Positions 61,102 to 64,000 of a stretch of 64,000 nucleotides of DNA are shown here, one piece after another. A program made the position numbers and the translations under genes. The first letter of the stretch is position 1. Every line of letters begins with the position of its first letter. The DNA comes from Anaerolineae bacterium (GTDB taxonomy: Bacteria; Chloroflexota; Anaerolineae; Anaerolineales; UBA4823). Below the pieces are notes generated by a model that saw only the letters and a list, made by a program, of their open reading frames with translations, ran no database searches and had not been told where the DNA came from. The stretch covers positions 1 to 64,000 of the forward strand of contig QOQU01000011.1 in assembly GCA_003327455.1 (NCBI GenBank). Direction: 5' to 3'.

Positions 61102-62355
61102 TCAAGCCCGGCGTCTCGGGCGGACGCGCATCCACACGCCGGGGTGGGGTTCCAGGGTGGCGCCCATGTGCGCATGAATGCGCTCGAATTGGACGGGGTC
61201 GAAGTTAAACCGGCGCAGTAGATAGGTTAAGACCAGGCGCGCTTCCAGTTGCCCAAAGGCGGCTCCGATACAGGCGCGCGGGCCACCGCCGAAGGGCACG
61301 AAGGAGAAAGGCGGTGTCTGACGGCCGCTCAAAAAGCGTTGCGGGCGAAATTCATCGGGTGCCTCCCAAATGCGCCGATCGCGGTGGGTGAGATAAATCG
61401 AGTAAAACAGGCGCTCACCGGGTGGAATGACTCCTTCCTCGAGTTCGAGCGTCTGCGCCACGCGCCGGTTGCCGATGTGAATCGGAGGGTAGAGGCGCAG
61501 AGCTTCTTTGATGACGGCGTCCAATAAGGGCACTCTGTCGCTCTGGGCGATTTCGGTCTGCAATTCCTGCATCAGCGCCGGATGTTGCCCAAGCAGGACG
61601 AAGACCCACGCCAGCAATGCGGTTGAAGTATCGTGCCCGGCGATCAACATGGTCAGCATCTGATCGCGAATGACCGCATCGGAATAGCCGGCCTCGATCA
61701 GCGCTTGAAGCAGATCAGGGCGAGGATCGGCGGCGCGCCGTTTGGCGATCAGCCCATATAAATAGGCATCTAGCTGGCGCAGGGGCGCGCTGAAAGACGG
61801 GCGCGGCATGCGGCGCCAGAGAATCCACGCTCCGGGTGAAATAAAGGCAATCGCTTTGAGGATCGGCTGCCAGAGATGGGTTAAATCCTGCCCAATATCT
61901 TCGCTGAACAAGGCTTGAAAGATGATCAACAGAGCAATCTTGCGGCTCTCGACCAGTAAATCCACGACCTGACCCGCCTGCCAGCGGTCGGAGACGCGTT
62001 TTGCCTGGGCAATCATCATTTCAGCATAGGCGGGCAGTTGGGCAGGGTGCAGGGCTGGCTCCATCTGTTTGCGGTAGGCATCGTGTTCGGCACCGTCCAC
62101 CACCAGCACGCCGCGCCGCAACAGGTCGGTTACCGGATCGGTGTTGCGCCACAGCAGGCGCTCGCGCTGGGTAACCAGTACGGCACGATTGGCATGTGGT
62201 CCATAGACGACATAAGGATGAAAAGCCGGCAGCGGGATCTGGAAGAAATAGCCGATTTCATCCGCCATCACCTGCAACGGACCCAGCGGTGAGCCGCTCT
62301 TGAGCCATGCCCGCAGTACGCGGATGCCTAAATCAGGCGAAGGTTGTCCGGTCAT
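61102..62355 (-). CDS. Cytochrome P450
   Basis: The 417-residue soluble monooxygenase has the I-helix LTMLIAGHDTSTALLAWVFV with the proton-relay Thr, the K-helix EALRLYPPIHIGNRRVAQ with ExxR, and the heme loop FSFVPFGGGPRACIGAAFGQLEARL in parts, with the Cys ligand. There is no N-terminal membrane anchor. Its sequence style resembles the long-chain fatty-acid or terpene hydroxylases of the CYP102/110/120 type, but the substrate cannot be predicted. No ferredoxin or reductase gene is adjacent. It is 42 bp from the GH4 gene and 92 bp from greA; a functional link is not obvious. Confidence 0.95.
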   Translation of the reverse strand: MTGQPSPDLGIRVLRAWLKSGSPLGPLQVMADEIGYFFQIPLPAFHPYVVYGPHANRAVLVTQRERLLWRNTDPVTDLLRRGVLVVDGAEHDAYRKQMEPALHPAQLPAYAEMMIAQAKRVSDRWQAGQVVDLLVESRKIALLIIFQALFSEDIGQDLTHLWQPILKAIAFISPGAWILWRRMPRPSFSAPLRQLDAYLYGLIAKRRAADPRPDLLQALIEAGYSDAVIRDQMLTMLIAGHDTSTALLAWVFVLLGQHPALMQELQTEIAQSDRVPLLDAVIKEALRLYPPIHIGNRRVAQTLELEEGVIPPGERLFYSIYLTHRDRRIWEAPDEFRPQRFLSGRQTPPFSFVPFGGGPRACIGAAFGQLEARLVLTYLLRRFNFDPVQFERIHAHMGATLEPHPGVWMRVRPRRRA

Positions 62356-62397
62356 GGGAAAATTTGCCGTCAGGTCGTTTCGGGTTTATCATTTCAG

Positions 62398-63774
62398 TCA
62401 GCGTAACGGCGGAAAGAGATCGCCGTGTCGCTGGATATATTCATCCAGAATCTGCCTGGCAACCTCAACGCCGGGCACCAGAGGGTGCAATGTCAGGGCG
62501 GTGAGCGCTTTGGCGTATGAGCCTTGCACAGCGGCTTCGATGGTCAATTGCTCGTAGGCTTTCACCTGTTGCATCAGTCCCAAACAATGGGTGGGGATGT
62601 CGCCGACGCTAAGGGGCTGAATCAAACCTGCGCTCACCCAGGCCGGGATTTCGACCACCTCCTCACCTGCCATGCCGTGGATTGCCCCCTGGTTGGGGAG
62701 ATTAAGGATCATCTGGCGCGTTTCTTTCCCGTTCAAGGCTTCGATCAGATCCAGGGCTACACCGGCATACCCTTCGGAGGAGAGCGATTCGGCCAGAGCC
62801 TGATCGAGTTGTTCCAGATTGTGTGCCTGACCGCTTTCGTTGACCATATAGGTTGCCCCGCGCTGTTTGAGATAAGCCTGATAGGCGCGCAGCATCCCTT
62901 CATAGTCTTCGGCGGCGCGTAAAGCGCTGAGTTGAGCGAACAGGCTCTCGTTCCAGGCTGCCAGTTGTTCGCCGCGGCTGATGCCCGCCTGCAGAATATT
63001 CTCGACTGCCTGGCGGGTATGGTAGTAATAATAGAGATACTCGTTGGGAATCATCCCGAGAGTGTTAATCAAGGTGGCGTCAAACGGCAAACCGGGCACG
63101 CTATCCAGCTGGCGAATTAATTCCAGAAAGCGCGGCAGGTGATCCTCTCCCTGATACAGCACGCGGCGGATCCATCCCAGGTGATTCAAGCCGAAATAAT
63201 CGAGCATTACCTGTTCCGGAGCGGCGCTGAGCAAGGCTGCCAGGGCGCGCCGCAGGGTGTGCGGGGCATCGCAGATGCCCACACTGCGCCGCCAGCCGCC
63301 GACCCGAACCACCGCCTCTGCCAACAATCCGGCGGGGTTGGCAAAATTGATCAGCCACGCCTGCGGACAAAGGTGCGCCATCTTTTGAACCACATCAAGC
63401 AAGACCGGGATTGTGCGCAAAGCCATTGCAAAACCACCGGGGCCGGTTGTTTCCTGTCCCAAGACGCCGTGGTTCAAGGCTACCCGCTCATCGATGGCGC
63501 GCCCTGCCATGCCGCCGACCCGAAAGGTGGTGATCACGTAATCGGCGCCCTGGAGGGCTTCTTCGAGCGTGGTGGTGCGCGTCATGCGAAAGCGCGGCGG
63601 GTTGGCAGCTTCCAGCGGGGCAGTCAGGGCGGCGATGAGGTCAAGATGCTCAGCGTCAATATCCATCAGGGCAAGTTCGGCAAGTCCTAAACTGGACTGA
63701 CGCAATAAAATGGCTTGTAAGATGAGCGGCGTGCGCAATCCGGCTGCGCCCAGGATGGCGATCTTGATTCCCAT
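62398..63774 (-). CDS. Family GH4 glycosidase-like enzyme (6-phospho-beta-glucosidase type)
   Basis: The 458-residue protein has the GH4 layout: an N-terminal NAD site (KIAILGAAGLRTPLILQAIL), GADYVITTFRVGGMAGRAIDE, GVLGQETTGPGGFAMALRTIP in parts, INFANPAGLLAEAV, SVGICDAPHTLRRAL (metal-binding Cys), DYFGLNHLGWIRRV (metal-binding His) and MIPNEYLYYYY. GH4 enzymes cleave glycosides by a redox mechanism with NAD and a divalent metal. The phosphate preference is not certain. The gene follows the partial gene at the right edge by 3 bp. Confidence 0.9.
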   Translation of the reverse strand: MGIKIAILGAAGLRTPLILQAILLRQSSLGLAELALMDIDAEHLDLIAALTAPLEAANPPRFRMTRTTTLEEALQGADYVITTFRVGGMAGRAIDERVALNHGVLGQETTGPGGFAMALRTIPVLLDVVQKMAHLCPQAWLINFANPAGLLAEAVVRVGGWRRSVGICDAPHTLRRALAALLSAAPEQVMLDYFGLNHLGWIRRVLYQGEDHLPRFLELIRQLDSVPGLPFDATLINTLGMIPNEYLYYYYHTRQAVENILQAGISRGEQLAAWNESLFAQLSALRAAEDYEGMLRAYQAYLKQRGATYMVNESGQAHNLEQLDQALAESLSSEGYAGVALDLIEALNGKETRQMILNLPNQGAIHGMAGEEVVEIPAWVSAGLIQPLSVGDIPTHCLGLMQQVKAYEQLTIEAAVQGSYAKALTALTLHPLVPGVEVARQILDEYIQRHGDLFPPLR

Positions 63775-63777
63775 GGA

Positions 63778-64000
63778 TTATCCTTGCATGGCTAAGAGGT
63801 TTTCGACAAAGGGGTGGAAACGCACATAGCGATAGGCTTCGGCGTATGCCACGCCAATGCGCTGCCCGATTTCGGCAGCCTGAGCGCGCATTGCCCAGGC
63901 TAAGGCTTGCAAAGGATCGTCCAGCGCCTCGCCCAACAGCGCCCTTAAGTCCAGTCCGGCCAGCCGTGCCTGGCGCAGCACATCTTCGACCAGAAACTTT
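63778..64000 (-). CDS. Unidentified protein (C-terminal 73 residues)
   Basis: The frame is open to the window edge, so the gene continues outside. The visible part is helical and ends RYVRFHPFVENLLAMQG. It lies 3 bp before the GH4 gene start on the same strand and is probably in its operon. I recognise no family from this fragment. Confidence 0.55.
   Translation of the reverse strand, partial: KFLVEDVLRQARLAGLDLRALLGEALDDPLQALAWAMRAQAAEIGQRIGVAYAEAYRYVRFHPFVENLLAMQG

Overview
The window looks like chromosome of an Anaerolineae-type member of the Chloroflexota. The evidence is a CIRCE-controlled groES-groEL operon, a LysW carrier-protein amino-acid pathway, secreted proteins with Thr/Pro-rich (TPTPTN-type) linkers, fused glycosyltransferases, and many copies of a G+C-rich palindromic intergenic repeat. 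This assignment is inferred from gene content and was not tested by a search.

Layout. 0-0.6 kb: start of a sugar-type ABC solute-binding lipoprotein with a clear promoter and operator. 0.7-3.9 kb: ABC exporter operon with a NEW3-like surface protein. 4.0-6.5 kb: tRNA-Lys, groEL, groES. 6.5-13.9 kb: two large secreted proteins (a three-module surface protein and a subtilase), with repeats. 13.9-20.1 kb: complete lysW-X-Y-Z-J-K operon headed by a 32-codon arginine-rich leader ORF and a terminator with an alternative antiterminator pairing. 20.2-24.1 kb: panB-panE-panC-coaX. 24.3-32.7 kb: secreted metallopeptidase, YtxH protein, adenine deaminase, polysaccharide genes (one a glycosyltransferase-FkbM fusion joined by translated repeats). 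32.8-35.9 kb: a peroxiredoxin-glutaredoxin gene with an in-frame TGA exactly at the peroxidatic cysteine (probable selenocysteine), then ssnA and an NpdG-like reductase. 35.9-39.4 kb: dnaG-rpoD. 39.5-46.7 kb: small membrane proteins, a GGDEF protein and a cell-envelope operon led by a histidine-kinase-like protein without its phospho-acceptor histidine. 46.8 kb: tRNA-Leu. 47.4-58.5 kb: an AT-richer catabolic operon. 59.5-64 kb: azlCD, greA, cytochrome P450, a GH4 glycosidase-like enzyme and the end of an unknown gene.

How they work together. The 47-58 kb operon appears self-contained: a cupin, an FGGY sugar/polyol kinase, a GntR regulator, a LivJHMGF-type importer, a GlpA-like FAD dehydrogenase, and SdhB, SdhC and SdhD-like subunits where no SdhA exists, then a phosphate-binding TIM barrel. 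I read it as uptake, phosphorylation and quinone-linked oxidation of an unidentified polyol or sugar. The lysW operon makes lysine or arginine on a carrier protein; the leader peptide favours arginine control.

The strongest candidates for something new are the Sec-peroxiredoxin, the lysW attenuator, the hybrid flavoprotein/SdhBCD dehydrogenase and the repeat-derived protein linker.
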